DNA from: Deferrisomatales bacterium
GTDB taxonomy: Bacteria > Desulfobacterota > Deferrisomatia > Deferrisomatales > JARGFW01
DNA length: 41,254 nt
Assembly: GCA_029211085.1 (NCBI GenBank)
Contig: JARGFW010000018.1
Coordinates: 1-41,254 of the forward strand
Direction: 5' to 3'
Position numbers and translations under genes: made by a program. Positions 17,271 through 27,426 of this stretch are shown in pieces. The first letter of the stretch is position 1; each line of letters opens with the position of its first letter. The notes under the pieces are model-generated. The model made no database searches, was not told where the DNA came from, and saw only the letters and a list, made by a program, of their open reading frames with translations.

Positions 17271-18650
17271 ATGCGATTCAAGCTGCTCCCGCCCATTCTG
17301 GCACTCGTGCTTTTCGCGAGCGGCCACGCTTTCGCCGAGGAGGCCATCACGGCCGACGCGGTGCAGACCAACCTCAACTACGTGTGGACCCTGGTCGCCG
17401 CGTTCCTGGTGTTCTTCATGCAGGCCGGGTTTGCCATGGTCGAAGCCGGATTCACCCGCGCCAAGAACGCCTGCAACATCCTGATGAAGAACATGATGGA
17501 CTTCGGCATGGGCGCCATCGCCTACTTCTTCATTGGCTTCGGCGTGATGTTCGGCGTCTCCGCCACCGGTTGGTTCGGGACCACGAGCTTCATGCTCAGC
17601 GATTTCGCCAGCGCCGGCGATCCCTGGGTGTACGCCTTCTTCATGTTCCAGGTGGTGTTCGCCGCCACCGCCGCCACCATCGTTTCCGGCGGCGTCGCCG
17701 AGCGCATGAAGTTCAGCTCCTACCTGATCTTCAGTGTGTTGATCACCGCCGTGGTGTACCCGGTGTTCGGCAGTTGGGCGTGGGGCAGCCTCTACAAGGG
17801 CAGCGGCTGGCTCGAGGCCCTCGGCTTCATCGACTTCGCCGGGTCCACCGTCGTTCACTCCATCGGCGGCTGGGCCGCCCTGGCCGGCGCCATCGTCGTC
17901 GGGCCCCGCATCGGCAAGTACAAGAACGGCAAGCCCACCGCCCTGCCCGGCCACTCGATCCCCCTGGCAGTGCTCGGCGTGTTCATCCTGTTCTTCGGCT
18001 GGTTCGGCTTCAACCCCGGCTCCACCACCACCGGGGACACCTCCATCGCGCTGATCGCCGTGACCACGGCGCTCGCCGGGGCCGCGGGCAGTGTGGCGAC
18101 GATCTACTATACCTGGCTGCGCTTCGGGAAACCCGACGTGGGCATGACCCTCAACGGCTGCCTGGCCGGCCTGGTGGGCATCACCGCAGGCTGCGCCAAC
18201 GTCAGCCCCCTGTCGGCCATCGCCATCGGCCTGATCGCCGGCGTGCTGGTCACCGAGTCGGTGGTGTTCTTCGACAAGATCGGCGTGGACGATCCGGTGG
18301 GCGCCGTCTCGGTGCACGGCGTGTGCGGCGCCTGGGGCACCCTGGCCGCCGGCCTGTTCAACGCCGAGGGCTTCAGCGCCAGCGTGGTCGGCGTGCAGGC
18401 CCTGGGAATCGGCGCGGCCTTCGTGTGGGGGTTCGGCTCCAGCTTCCTCCTGTTCAAGACCATCAAGATGGTCGTGGGCATCCGCCTGAGCGAAGAAGAC
18501 GAACTGACCGGCTGCGACTTCTCCGAGCACGGCCTCAGCGCCTACCCGGAGTTCATCTTCCCCAACACGGTGAGCAGCTCTCAGCCGGGCGACTTCGGCA
18601 TGGCGTCCGCGAAGGTTCCGGCCGGAAAACTGGTACAGGAGCCGGCATGA
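17271..18650 (+). CDS. amtB: Ammonium transporter AmtB, copy 1
   Basis: A 459-residue Amt/Rh-family ammonium channel of the inner membrane. It has a cleavable signal peptide (MRFKLLPPILALVLFASGHA), then eleven predicted spans. The twin pore histidines sit in DFAGSTVVHSIGGWAA and DPVGAVSVHGVCGAWG, and the Asp of FIDFAGS is the conserved structural residue. The C-terminal cytoplasmic tail (LSEEDELTGCDFSEHGLSAYPEF) is the PII-sensitive segment. The ATG at 17271 has GGAGG six bases upstream, preferred over 17250. It is under a sigma-54-type promoter, divergent from the PII gene, and is followed by a TorF-like porin gene. Confidence 0.95.
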   Translation: MRFKLLPPILALVLFASGHAFAEEAITADAVQTNLNYVWTLVAAFLVFFMQAGFAMVEAGFTRAKNACNILMKNMMDFGMGAIAYFFIGFGVMFGVSATGWFGTTSFMLSDFASAGDPWVYAFFMFQVVFAATAATIVSGGVAERMKFSSYLIFSVLITAVVYPVFGSWAWGSLYKGSGWLEALGFIDFAGSTVVHSIGGWAALAGAIVVGPRIGKYKNGKPTALPGHSIPLAVLGVFILFFGWFGFNPGSTTTGDTSIALIAVTTALAGAAGSVATIYYTWLRFGKPDVGMTLNGCLAGLVGITAGCANVSPLSAIAIGLIAGVLVTESVVFFDKIGVDDPVGAVSVHGVCGAWGTLAAGLFNAEGFSASVVGVQALGIGAAFVWGFGSSFLLFKTIKMVVGIRLSEEDELTGCDFSEHGLSAYPEFIFPNTVSSSQPGDFGMASAKVPAGKLVQEPA

Positions 18651-18733
18651 TTCTCTCCCCCCGGGGCGGAGGAGCCGCGCCGGGGGTCACGTTCCGGGCC
18701 ACAGGAGCCCACCATCCAAGAGGAGAAACACCG

Positions 18734-19501
18734 ATGTTCCACACTTTCAAGAAAGCTGCACCGCTCTGCGCCGCCGCCCTGCTCACCGCCTCGGTGGCGT
18801 CCGCCGACGCGAGCGCCTGGCTGGCGGACGACACCTTCAGCGGCAACGTCGCGATCACGTCGGACTACGTGTGGCGCGGGGTCTCACAGACCGATTCGAA
18901 CTGGGCCGTCCAGGGCGGCATGGACTACGCGGCACCGATTGGCCTCTACGTCGGCACCTGGGCCTCCAACGTGGCGTTCGGCGGCAGTATCGAGTTGGAC
19001 TTCTACGGGGGTTTCGCCAACGAACTGGACATGGGCCTCAGCTACGACGTGGGCGCCAACTACTATGCCTATCCCAAGTCCAGGGACGAGGTGGAGTTCA
19101 ACTTCGTTGAGATCTACGCCAGCCTCGGCTACACCCTGCCGATCGAGGCTGCCCCCATCAGCCTGGGGCTCGGCTACAACTACTCCCCGGACTTCTTCGG
19201 CGAGGACGGTGCAGCCCACTACATCAACGGCAGCGTCTCCGTGGGCCTGCCCATGGACCTCTCCCTGAGCGGCGAGGTGGGTTACCAGACCGTCGCCGGC
19301 GACGAGTCCACCGGCGACGGCAACGGCATGGACGGCGACGACGGCTTCGACTACGTCCACTACCGGATCGGCGTCGGCTACTCGGTCAAGGGTTTCGACC
19401 TGGATCTCAGCTACCATGCCACCGACAGCGACGCCCGGGACTTCTTCGGCGACAGCATCAGCGACGGCCGGGTGGTGTTCACCGTCTCTCGCTCTCTGTA
19501 G
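18734..19501 (+). CDS. TorF family putative porin
   Basis: A 255-residue outer-membrane beta-barrel candidate. The signal peptide (MFHTFKKAAPLCAAALLTAS, cleavage after ASA) is followed by the family signature GNVAITSDYVWRGVSQTD and alternating aromatic strands, ending in VVFTVSRSL with a barrel-like terminus. Members of this family (TIGR02001-type) are often found beside glnK-amtB, and a role in passage of small nitrogenous solutes is inferred from that context only. It starts 83 bases after amtB with AGGAGA upstream, and a long-stem terminator follows, so the pair probably forms one transcript. Confidence 0.85.
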   Translation: MFHTFKKAAPLCAAALLTASVASADASAWLADDTFSGNVAITSDYVWRGVSQTDSNWAVQGGMDYAAPIGLYVGTWASNVAFGGSIELDFYGGFANELDMGLSYDVGANYYAYPKSRDEVEFNFVEIYASLGYTLPIEAAPISLGLGYNYSPDFFGEDGAAHYINGSVSVGLPMDLSLSGEVGYQTVAGDESTGDGNGMDGDDGFDYVHYRIGVGYSVKGFDLDLSYHATDSDARDFFGDSISDGRVVFTVSRSL

Positions 19502-19559
19502 GCACCCAGGGAGAGTATCTCCACACGGGATAGCGTTCTGACCCAACCACTTCCCGAAG

Positions 19560-19622
19560 CCCCCCGGCCCAAGCAGCACTCCGAACCATTCCATTCCTCC
19601 GGGCCGGGGGGCCCCTTTTTTC
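19560..19622 (+). terminator. Terminator after the porin gene
   Basis: A perfect 11-bp GC stem (19560-19570 with 19601-19611) closes a 30-nt loop and is followed by CCCC and six T residues. The loop is long for a classical terminator, but the T tract and position support it. Confidence 0.65.
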
Positions 19623-20018
19623 ACGACCGGGCGCAACGCAACCACTCGGGTCTGGTCGCATGAACGCACACAGGATCCCCGGTGACCGGCGCCCCCAGCA
19701 CGGACCCCAGCCCTTCCCTGAACTTCTGTGATCTGCCCCCCTGGCTGATCGCCTCCCGCTCTGCGCCGTGCAGCGCCACATCAACCTCGTCTAGCGCAAC
19801 TGCGGCAACTCTTCCAACCGGTAGCGGAGGCCTCGGGCCCCCCCATCCCCCCGGCCAAGCCGCGGGCCGGCGAACTGGCGTTCGCCCACCCGTCCGACTC
19901 CTGCCCCGTCTGCGACCCGCGGCGGGAGCGCACAAGACCCCGATAAGCGGGGCGGACGTTGTCCAGATGTGGGTCCGGCACGCTGCGGGGAAACCCGACG
20001 GGCGGAAAGAACGAGACC
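19623..20018. other. Gene-free stretch before the NifA-like regulator
   Basis: About 395 bases with no supported gene on either strand. Short open frames here have no ribosome-binding sites and no family resemblance. No -24/-12 element was found, and I see no clear sigma-70 promoter. Confidence 0.4.
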
Positions 20019-21584
20019 ATGGAATCCAGACTGCGTGAGCCAAAATGGCGAGCCTTGTGCGAGATCAGCCGGGCCACTGGCGAGGCACTTAACCTGGACC
20101 AGGCCCTGGGGCAGATCCTCCGGGTGCTGGCCGACACCCTGGCGATGAACCGCCCCACCGTCACCCTGCGCGATGAAGACACCGGTCAACTGGTGATCCG
20201 TGCATCCCACGGCCTGTCCGAAGAAGCGAACCGTCGCGGCACCTACCGGGAGGGGGAAGGCATCACTGGCCGCATCTTCGAGACCGCAGAGCCGTTCGTG
20301 GTTCCCGACCTGAGCAAGGAACCACGCTTTCTACACCGCACCGGGTCCCGCAACGGCATCGCCAAGTGCACCATCGGCTTTCTCGGGGTGCCAATCCGAC
20401 TGCAGGGGGAGGCGGTGGGGGTACTCACCGCCGACCGGGTGTTCGGCCCGAAGGTGTCCTACGAAGAGGACGTGGAGTTCCTCGCCATCGTCGCCGCCCT
20501 GATCGCCCAACGGGTGAGCATCAACCGCCGGGTGCAGGTGCGGGAGGCGGGGTTGGTGCCGGCCAACCGCAGCCTCAAGGCGGGGATCTCGGAGAGGTAC
20601 AACCATTTCTTCATGGTGGGCCAGAGCCCCAGCATGCTGGCGGTACAGAACCTGCTGCAGAAGGTCGCCCCCAGTCGCGCCTCGGTCCTGTTGCTGGGGG
20701 AGGCGGGCACGGGCAAGACGCTGATCGCCCGCATCCTCCACGAATCGAGCCCCCGGGCGAAGCTGCCGTTCATCAAGCTCAACTGTAAAGCCCTACCCGA
20801 AAACCGGTTGGAGCGCGAGCTGTTCGGCTACGAAAAGGGGGCGTTCACCGGCGCCACCCAGGCCAAGGCGGGACGCATCGAGGACGCCGACGGCGGCACC
20901 CTGTTCCTGGACGAGGTCGGCGAGCTCCCCCTGCTACTGCAAGCCAGGTTGCTGCGCTTCCTGCAGGAGCGGGAGTTCGAGCGACTGGGAGGGAACCAGG
21001 CCCGCAACGCGGACGTGCGTATCGTCGCCGCCACCAACCGCGTTCTGGGGGAAGCCGTCCGGGAGGGAGTGTTTCGCGAAGATCTGTACTACCGGCTCAA
21101 CGTGTTCCCGATCCAGGTTCCGGCCCTTCGGGAGAGGCAGGCCGACGTGGCCCTACTGCTGCAACACTTCCTAGCGAAGTTCTCCAAGGAGTACCGCAGG
21201 AACCTGCGCCTGACCGATCGGGCCCAGCAAGCCCTGAAAGACTACCAGTGGCCCGGCAACGTGCGGGAGATGGAGAACCTGGTAGAGCGCCTGGCGATCC
21301 TGGCCGAGGGAGGAGAAATCACCTGGAAGAGCCTCCCCGCCCACGTGGTGAGCCGTGTCCTGCCGGCCGCGCCCGAGGAAGACGGCGCCCTCCCCCACCT
21401 GAAGGAACTGGAAAGACGCGAAGTGCTGGCTGCCCTGGGGCGCCACCGCTGGAACCAGTCCCGGGCCGCCCGGGAACTGGGGATCACACTGCGGCAGATC
21501 GGCTACCGCATCAAGAAGTTCGGTTTGGAGGAGTTCGTTCACCAGCACCGACTGCGGGACACAGCGGAGCGCCCCAGGAACTGA
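20019..21584 (+). CDS. NifA-like sigma-54-dependent transcriptional activator
   Basis: A 521-residue enhancer-binding protein that would activate sigma-54 RNA polymerase. An N-terminal GAF domain (about residues 15-170) is followed by an AAA+ domain with Walker A GEAGTGKT (about 227), the sigma-54-contacting GAFTGA loop (about 274), Walker [13 protein letters not shown] and [11 protein letters not shown]. The C-terminal helix-turn-helix [19 protein letters not shown] resembles the NifA form. Walker A has Thr where most members have Glu. No nif genes are in the window, so the nearby amtB promoters are plausible targets. The ATG at 20019 is preferred over 19959, which adds a segment lacking GAF features. 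Confidence 0.88.
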   Translation: MESRLREPKWRALCEISRATGEALNLDQALGQILRVLADTLAMNRPTVTLRDEDTGQLVIRASHGLSEEANRRGTYREGEGITGRIFETAEPFVVPDLSKEPRFLHRTGSRNGIAKCTIGFLGVPIRLQGEAVGVLTADRVFGPKVSYEEDVEFLAIVAALIAQRVSINRRVQVREAGLVPANRSLKAGISERYNHFFMVGQSPSMLAVQNLLQKVAPSRASVLLLGEAGTGKTLIARILHESSPRAKLPFIKLNCKALPENRLERELFGYEKGAFTGATQAKAGRIEDADGGTLFLDEVGELPLLLQARLLRFLQEREFERLGGNQARNADVRIVAATNRVLGEAVREGVFREDLYYRLNVFPIQVPALRERQADVALLLQHFLAKFSKEYRRNLRLTDRAQQALKDYQWPGNVREMENLVERLAILAEGGEITWKSLPAHVVSRVLPAAPEEDGALPHLKELERREVLAALGRHRWNQSRAARELGITLRQIGYRIKKFGLEEFVHQHRLRDTAERPRN

Positions 21585-21871
21585 GTAACGAGGTTCGCGT
21601 ATCCGCCGGCGACGGACGGGAGTCGCGCCGCTGCGAAGGACGCTTGGCGCCCTCTCCATGGACCGTCTTGCCCCCGTCCGGGCGGGGCGCCGCGTGCGCA
21701 AGCCTCCGCCCCACCCCAGAGGAGCGGTTTCCACGCCTGGGGTTCCTCCCGGGGTGCGGTTTCAGGGCCGCGCCGCGGGGCCCCTCATCGCAGTTCACTC
21801 CCCCCGGGGTTGCCTTATCCGGAAACAGGGGAACAATGGGGTCGTCCAGGCATCCAGGAACGGGACCCGCC

Positions 21872-22483
21872 ATGGCGACGAACGAAATCCTTCCCCCTCC
21901 TGACCAACGGCTGGCCTTCTTCCGGGGTTTCCTCCGCAACCCCCAGCAGGTGGGCTCGGTAATCCCGAGTTCCCGCTTCCTGGAGCGGCGGGTCGTCCAG
22001 TGCGCCCGCGTGGAAGACGCCCCGGTGGTCGTCGAACTCGGCCCCGGCACCGGCGGCACCACCCGCGCCCTGCTGCGGGCCATGGAGCCGGGAAGCACCC
22101 TCCTCTGCATCGAGATCAACGCGACCTTCGCGACCTTCATCCAGCGGATCCCGGACCCCCGCCTGAGGGTCTTTGCGGGGAGCGCGGAACACCTGGGCGA
22201 TGCCCTGGCAGCCTGGAAACTCCAGCAACCTGCCGCCATCGTCTCCGGCATCCCGTTCTCGACGATGCCCGTGGCCGTGGCCCGCCGTGTGCTAAGGGCT
22301 GCAGAGACAGCCATGGCCCCCGGGGGACGCTTCGTCGCCTATCAGGTCCGCAGCCGGGTGCACACCTTGGGCACGGAGGTGTTCGGAGCGGCCGCTATGG
22401 AGGTCGAGCTCTTAAACATACCCCCCATGAGGATCTATCAGTGGTGCAAGGCGAACGGCGGAAGAGGCAAAGCCCCGCGGTGA
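21872..22483 (+). CDS. Class I SAM-dependent methyltransferase, PmtA/KsgA-like
   Basis: A 203-residue Rossmann-fold methyltransferase. VVELGPGTGGTTRALL is the SAM-binding motif I and LLCIEINATFATF motif II with the acidic ribose ligand. The start (RLAFFRGFLRNPQQVGSVIPSS) resembles phospholipid N-methyltransferases and related proteins, whose substrate here is unproved. SGIPFSTMPV occupies the catalytic motif IV place. An in-frame ATG at 21836 with AGGGGA upstream would add 12 residues. It stands alone between the NifA-like gene and a debris region. Confidence 0.78.
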   Translation: MATNEILPPPDQRLAFFRGFLRNPQQVGSVIPSSRFLERRVVQCARVEDAPVVVELGPGTGGTTRALLRAMEPGSTLLCIEINATFATFIQRIPDPRLRVFAGSAEHLGDALAAWKLQQPAAIVSGIPFSTMPVAVARRVLRAAETAMAPGGRFVAYQVRSRVHTLGTEVFGAAAMEVELLNIPPMRIYQWCKANGGRGKAPR

Positions 22484-22535
22484 GGAGTTTGCAGCCCCAT
22501 TTGGGCCAGGAACACGGCACCGCCCACGGCCCACC

Positions 22536-22586
22536 CGGCTTGGCGCGCGGCAGTAGTTCGTTCGGTAGGTTGATCGTAGCTCTCAT
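22536..22586 (-). pseudogene. Remnant of a VapB-like antitoxin gene
   Basis: The minus-strand ATG at 22586 reads MRATINLPNELLPRAK, closely like the ribbon-helix-helix start of VapB-type antitoxins (MRTTINLxxELLxxA). Similarity ends after about 16 codons and the frame continues into unrelated sequence. No toxin gene follows. I interpret it as a decayed toxin-antitoxin module. Confidence 0.4.
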
Positions 22587-22894
22587 GCATCAAGACGTAT
22601 CGGGTGATCATATCGATGGCAACCGGACCCAACCCTGGGGCTGGGTTCACCATCGGAGAGCAATTCCATGGGACCTCAACTCATTGCCATCCATCTCAAT
22701 GCCAAGTTCTTCGTAAAGGGCTCTGCGACTTGCAGGGGCGAGGGGGTTGGACGCACCACCCCTACCGGTTCCACAGCTCCGCCGACTGCGCGCCCGGCGC
22801 CGCCATGCCCAGGCGCGCGGGAAGCCAACCGTCCGGGAGGCGTTCCCGGACCCAGACGCCTTTGGAACCTTTCCCGCGCCCCCAACGCCCTCCC

Positions 22895-22928
22895 AAAAAC
22901 GAAGGGCGGCCCATGGGGCCGCCCTTCG
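22895..22928 (-). terminator. Terminator of the lipoprotein gene
   Basis: A perfect 13-bp stem (22900-22912 with 22916-22928) with a 3-nt loop. On the minus strand it is followed by TTTTTGG, 59 bases after the lipoprotein stop. Confidence 0.85.
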
Positions 22929-22986
22929 TTGCCTTCGCTGGGGAAGAACTACTCCACCGCGGCTTCCCGACAAGGCACGCTGTACC

Positions 22987-24867
<1,881 letters not shown>

Positions 24868-25137
24868 CCGATGCCTCCTTGCGGCCAACCGAAGTTCGTT
24901 TCCGTAGGCCATTCCCCGCTGTTGACTCCGCACGACAATCGCGCCCGGGCCCCCCGAGCCGCTCGGCCGGGGATGGCGGCGGTCGGTAGAACCCGACTGT
25001 ATATCGTCTTCCGTCGGGAAAACCTTGAGGGCAGGCCAGGGGGAATGGCGGGCGGGATCGGGTCCGTTCGGTGCGGCGGATGAACTAGGGAGTTCCCCGG
25101 GCAGGTCGTCCCCACCCGGCATCGTCCCCGCCGCCCC

Positions 25138-26034
25138 CTACTCCCGCTGCCGCCGCCACTGGCCGAGCAGGAAGAACAGCACCCCCAGAACCAGCAGCCC
25201 CGCCAGCAGCAGCGCGAAGTTCACCGGCTCGGTCTTCTCCAGGGACGCCACGAACAGCTTCCGGATGAACGCCACCAGGGCCAGTTCCAGGAACACCGTG
25301 ACCTGGAAGTGCCCCCCCTTCAGGTAGCGGATCTCGGCCTGCAGCATCTCGATCATCATCCACAGGATAAGGACCGATCCCAGTGCCTTGATCACACCCC
25401 GCTCCAGACTGCCCGAGAAAGCCTGCACCACATCGCTCACGAACAGCGCCGTGATCGCCCCGGCCATGGCCAGCAGGCCGATCACCAGCAGCAGGTTGAG
25501 CCCGTGCATCAGCCGCTCGGTCCAGCGGATCAGGTAGGACTCCACCTTGCGGGAGAGGAAGACCTTGCTGAGCTCGGCTTCGCGGTAGGAACTGGTGAGC
25601 ACGTCGAGGTGGAGGTCGAGGAGCTTGTTCAGGGTGGTTTCCAGCGCCGTGCGCTCGGCGCCGTCCGGCACCGCGGCCGCCAGCGCGCCGCGGCAGAAGT
25701 CCCGGATGAAGTGCATCGCGGCGTTGACGTAGTGCCCCTCCAGGCCGATGCGGACGTGGGTCTTGCCGATCTTGCGCAGGCGCCTGAGGGCCGACTCATC
25801 CGGCAGCCCCGACAGCAGGCCCGCAAACCAGCCCTTAATGGTCTCCTTGCGGCGGCGCACGGCGTTGTCGGAAGGAAAGAACCCGGCGGTGTAGGGGTCC
25901 TCGGTCAGGTAGTCGTAGAACTCCTCCGCCAGGCGGTCCGCCTCGGGTTTCAGTACGGCTGCCAGCCGGGACAACCGTGCCTCGTCCTCCTGCCCGACGT
26001 GATAGTGCCGCAACATGTCTTGCATCGATTCCAC
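25138..26034 (-). CDS. Protoglobin-PsiE fusion: membrane-bound globin-coupled sensor
   Basis: A 298-residue two-domain protein. Residues about 1-165 form a protoglobin/globin-coupled-sensor domain; His93 in KIGKTHVRIGL is the expected proximal haem ligand. Residues about 179-291 contain four membrane helices (179-199, 213-232, 243-264, 271-291) resembling PsiE, with the charged WMMIEMLQAEIRYLKGGHF segment between helices two and three. Globin sensors bind O2, NO or CO and pass the signal to the attached domain; the role of PsiE is unknown. A globin sensor with a four-helix membrane domain has been studied in Geobacter. The GTG start at 26034 has GGAGG six bases upstream. Confidence 0.82.
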   Translation of the reverse strand: MESMQDMLRHYHVGQEDEARLSRLAAVLKPEADRLAEEFYDYLTEDPYTAGFFPSDNAVRRRKETIKGWFAGLLSGLPDESALRRLRKIGKTHVRIGLEGHYVNAAMHFIRDFCRGALAAAVPDGAERTALETTLNKLLDLHLDVLTSSYREAELSKVFLSRKVESYLIRWTERLMHGLNLLLVIGLLAMAGAITALFVSDVVQAFSGSLERGVIKALGSVLILWMMIEMLQAEIRYLKGGHFQVTVFLELALVAFIRKLFVASLEKTEPVNFALLLAGLLVLGVLFFLLGQWRRQRE

Positions 26035-26131
26035 GAACGTCCTCCTTGGCCGACTGGCTCGTGCAGCTTCGCACCCTCGGCGCCGATCTGGCGCGGCACT
26101 GCGCTGAAAGGGGGCTCTCTATGGCTTCAAC

Positions 26132-26289
26132 GAGGCTGTAGGAAAACTCCAGGGATCCGAAATCTGGCAATTCCAGGGGGTACTAAAACCCCTCGGAGCC
26201 TCCTAATCAGCGCTCTACGGGCGAATCTGGAAGCAGATTTTGGGAGCATCGGCCCTTCGGCGGTGCGCAGTGACTTATCCTACAGCTTC
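26132..26289. mobile_element. MITE-like element, 158 bp, no ORF
   Basis: The ends are inverted repeats: GAGGCTGTAGGAAAACTC (26132-26149) and the reverse complement of 26272-26289 match at 15 of 18 positions. AAC flanks both sides (26129-26131, 26290-26292), within a longer identical GCTTCAAC at 26124-26131 and 26285-26292. There is no coding capacity. It looks like a non-autonomous derivative of an insertion sequence; the parent family is not identified. Confidence 0.55.
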
Positions 26290-26394
26290 AACGGACCGAG
26301 CTAAGCGGGCTGGAGCTGGTCCTTTTCAAGCGTGTAGAAACCTTTACGCGAACCGCCCATGTATCACCCAGTCCGCTTGAGAGATTTGTTATGC
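26286..26394 (-). other. attC recombination site of an integron gene cassette
   Basis: On the minus strand, just after the LysE gene, R'' GCATAAC (26394-26388) is followed after 6 nt by L'' (26381-26368). Downstream, L' (26313-26301) is followed after 8 nt by a GTT crossover triplet (26292-26290). L'' and L' pair over 13 positions with one unpaired base and one mismatch, as in attC folding. R'' is the exact complement of GTTATGC, which forms when the cassette closes on its own start at 27050. Confidence 0.75.
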
Positions 26395-27050
26395 GTTTAA
26401 CAGAATCAACTCTCTGCCATTGCTAATTTTGCACCCAGAGCTGCGAAGATAACGGCAAAAGTTCGTTGCACCCGAAGAATTGACCGAGGGGAGTTCGCAA
26501 CGTAAGAGCGCACTGCATGTGCGAAACCACCATAGCCGACAAATATGAAAAGTGTCATGATCATGAAAATTGTGGACAGGACAAACATTTGCAACATGGG
26601 TGTTGTCGAATCTGCCGGAACAAATTGTGGCAGGAAGGCCAAAAAGAAGATCGAAAGTTTTGGGTTAAGGATATTGATCAGAAATCCCTTGGCAATGATT
26701 TGCCGATGACTTTTCCCGTTTGATGAATCCTCAAATTTGATCGCACCCGTTTCGCGCCACATCGACCATGCGAGGTACAGCAGATAAGCACCGCCCACAA
26801 ATTTGATTGTCTGGAATGCCAGTGCGCTTACATGTAGGATGGCGGCCAATCCCAATGTGCTGGCTAACAGGTGGGGAATGATTCCAGAAGTACAACCAAT
26901 GGCCGCTGCGATACTGGCTCGCCAACCAAGGAAGAGTCCTGTCGAGATGGTGTAGATCACACCTGTCCCTGGCACAAGAACGACAATCAATGAAGTGAGT
27001 AAGAATTCAGAGCTCAACTTCTTATCTCCATTTCAAGTTTTTTCGCATAA
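26292..27050 (-). mobile_element. Orphan integron gene cassette carrying a LysE-family gene
   Basis: The 759-bp unit begins at TTATGC (27050-27045, preceded by G27051) and ends at the G of the attC crossover (26292). Circular joining would make GTTATGC, perfectly complementary to the internal GCATAAC at 26394-26388. It holds one gene in the standard orientation with the attC after it, and is much richer in A+T than both flanks. No integrase or further cassette is seen. Confidence 0.72.
26406..27017 (-). CDS. LysE/RhtB family amino-acid exporter
   Basis: A 203-residue inner-membrane exporter with six predicted helices. The N-terminal LIVVLVPGTGVIYTISTGLFLG motif is the family signature, and FLINILNPKLSIFFLAFLPQF is the second conserved block. 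Members export amino acids such as lysine, threonine or homoserine lactone; the substrate here is unknown. The TTG start at 27017 has GGAGA upstream and only 27 bases separate it from the cassette edge, typical of cassette genes without their own promoter. Base composition is far more AT-rich than the chromosome around it, indicating transfer. Confidence 0.88.
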   Translation of the reverse strand: MSSEFLLTSLIVVLVPGTGVIYTISTGLFLGWRASIAAAIGCTSGIIPHLLASTLGLAAILHVSALAFQTIKFVGGAYLLYLAWSMWRETGAIKFEDSSNGKSHRQIIAKGFLINILNPKLSIFFLAFLPQFVPADSTTPMLQMFVLSTIFMIMTLFIFVGYGGFAHAVRSYVANSPRSILRVQRTFAVIFAALGAKLAMAES

Positions 27051-27065
27051 CAGTATATTAGGTGG

Positions 27066-27095
27066 ACCGTGCAAGGTTACCCTACCTTGCACGGT
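27066..27095. repeat. Perfect 12-bp inverted repeat beside the cassette boundary
   Basis: ACCGTGCAAGGT (27066-27077) and ACCTTGCACGGT (27084-27095) are exact reverse complements around a 6-nt spacer. No T tract follows on either strand. It could be an operator, a terminator stem or the end of a lost element. Confidence 0.7.
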
Positions 27096-27249
27096 ATCCC
27101 CTCCGTGGCATGGTCCGGCCACCGAGGGACGTCATGGCGTACCGTATAACACACCGCCACAGCCGAGCCCTAGCCGAAGTCCGCACGGGTGCCAGGCTGG
27201 AGCGCGGCCCCCCGACCACCCACCGGGTCTCCCGGCACTCCGCCGTGAA

Positions 27250-27426
27250 GTGCTCGTCGCGGTCTACGACTCCGGCGTGCCCTTGGTGCATCACTGGGTA
27301 CTCACCAGTTTCGACCGGGTGGACTGCTACTGCGTGAACGGCGTCCGCTGGCAGGAGCGGCACGGCTGGGCACGCATCCTGGCCACCATCCGGCCGCGGT
27401 TCCCGCGCGTGCGGTCCACGTGGTGA
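27250..27426 (+). CDS. Possible small hypothetical protein or gene remnant, 58 aa
   Basis: A GTG-initiated frame reads VLVAVYDSGVPLVHHW and continues to a stop at 27426 with protein-like composition (WARILATIRPRFPRV). No ribosome-binding site precedes it and the frame is open further upstream without an obvious start. It may be the tail of a truncated gene. Family unknown. Confidence 0.22.
   Translation: MLVAVYDSGVPLVHHWVLTSFDRVDCYCVNGVRWQERHGWARILATIRPRFPRVRSTW

Larger units (their letters stand above)
22484..22986. other. Debris region between methyltransferase and lipoprotein genes
   Basis: About 500 bases without an intact gene. On the minus strand it contains a truncated antitoxin start (22536-22586), and before it a frame ending at 22647 in ALYEELGIEMDGNELRSHG, which also looks like the tail of a lost gene. 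The right end holds the lipoprotein terminator. Confidence 0.45.

Noticed and set aside
17205-18530. Long minus-strand open frame opposite amtB
   Set aside because: Antisense shadow of a confirmed transporter gene, with no start site or family resemblance.
26131-26291. The MITE-like element as a second, ORF-less integron cassette
   Set aside because: No R''/L'' arm complementary to its ends can be found upstream of the GTT at 26131; the terminal inverted repeats fit a transposable element better.
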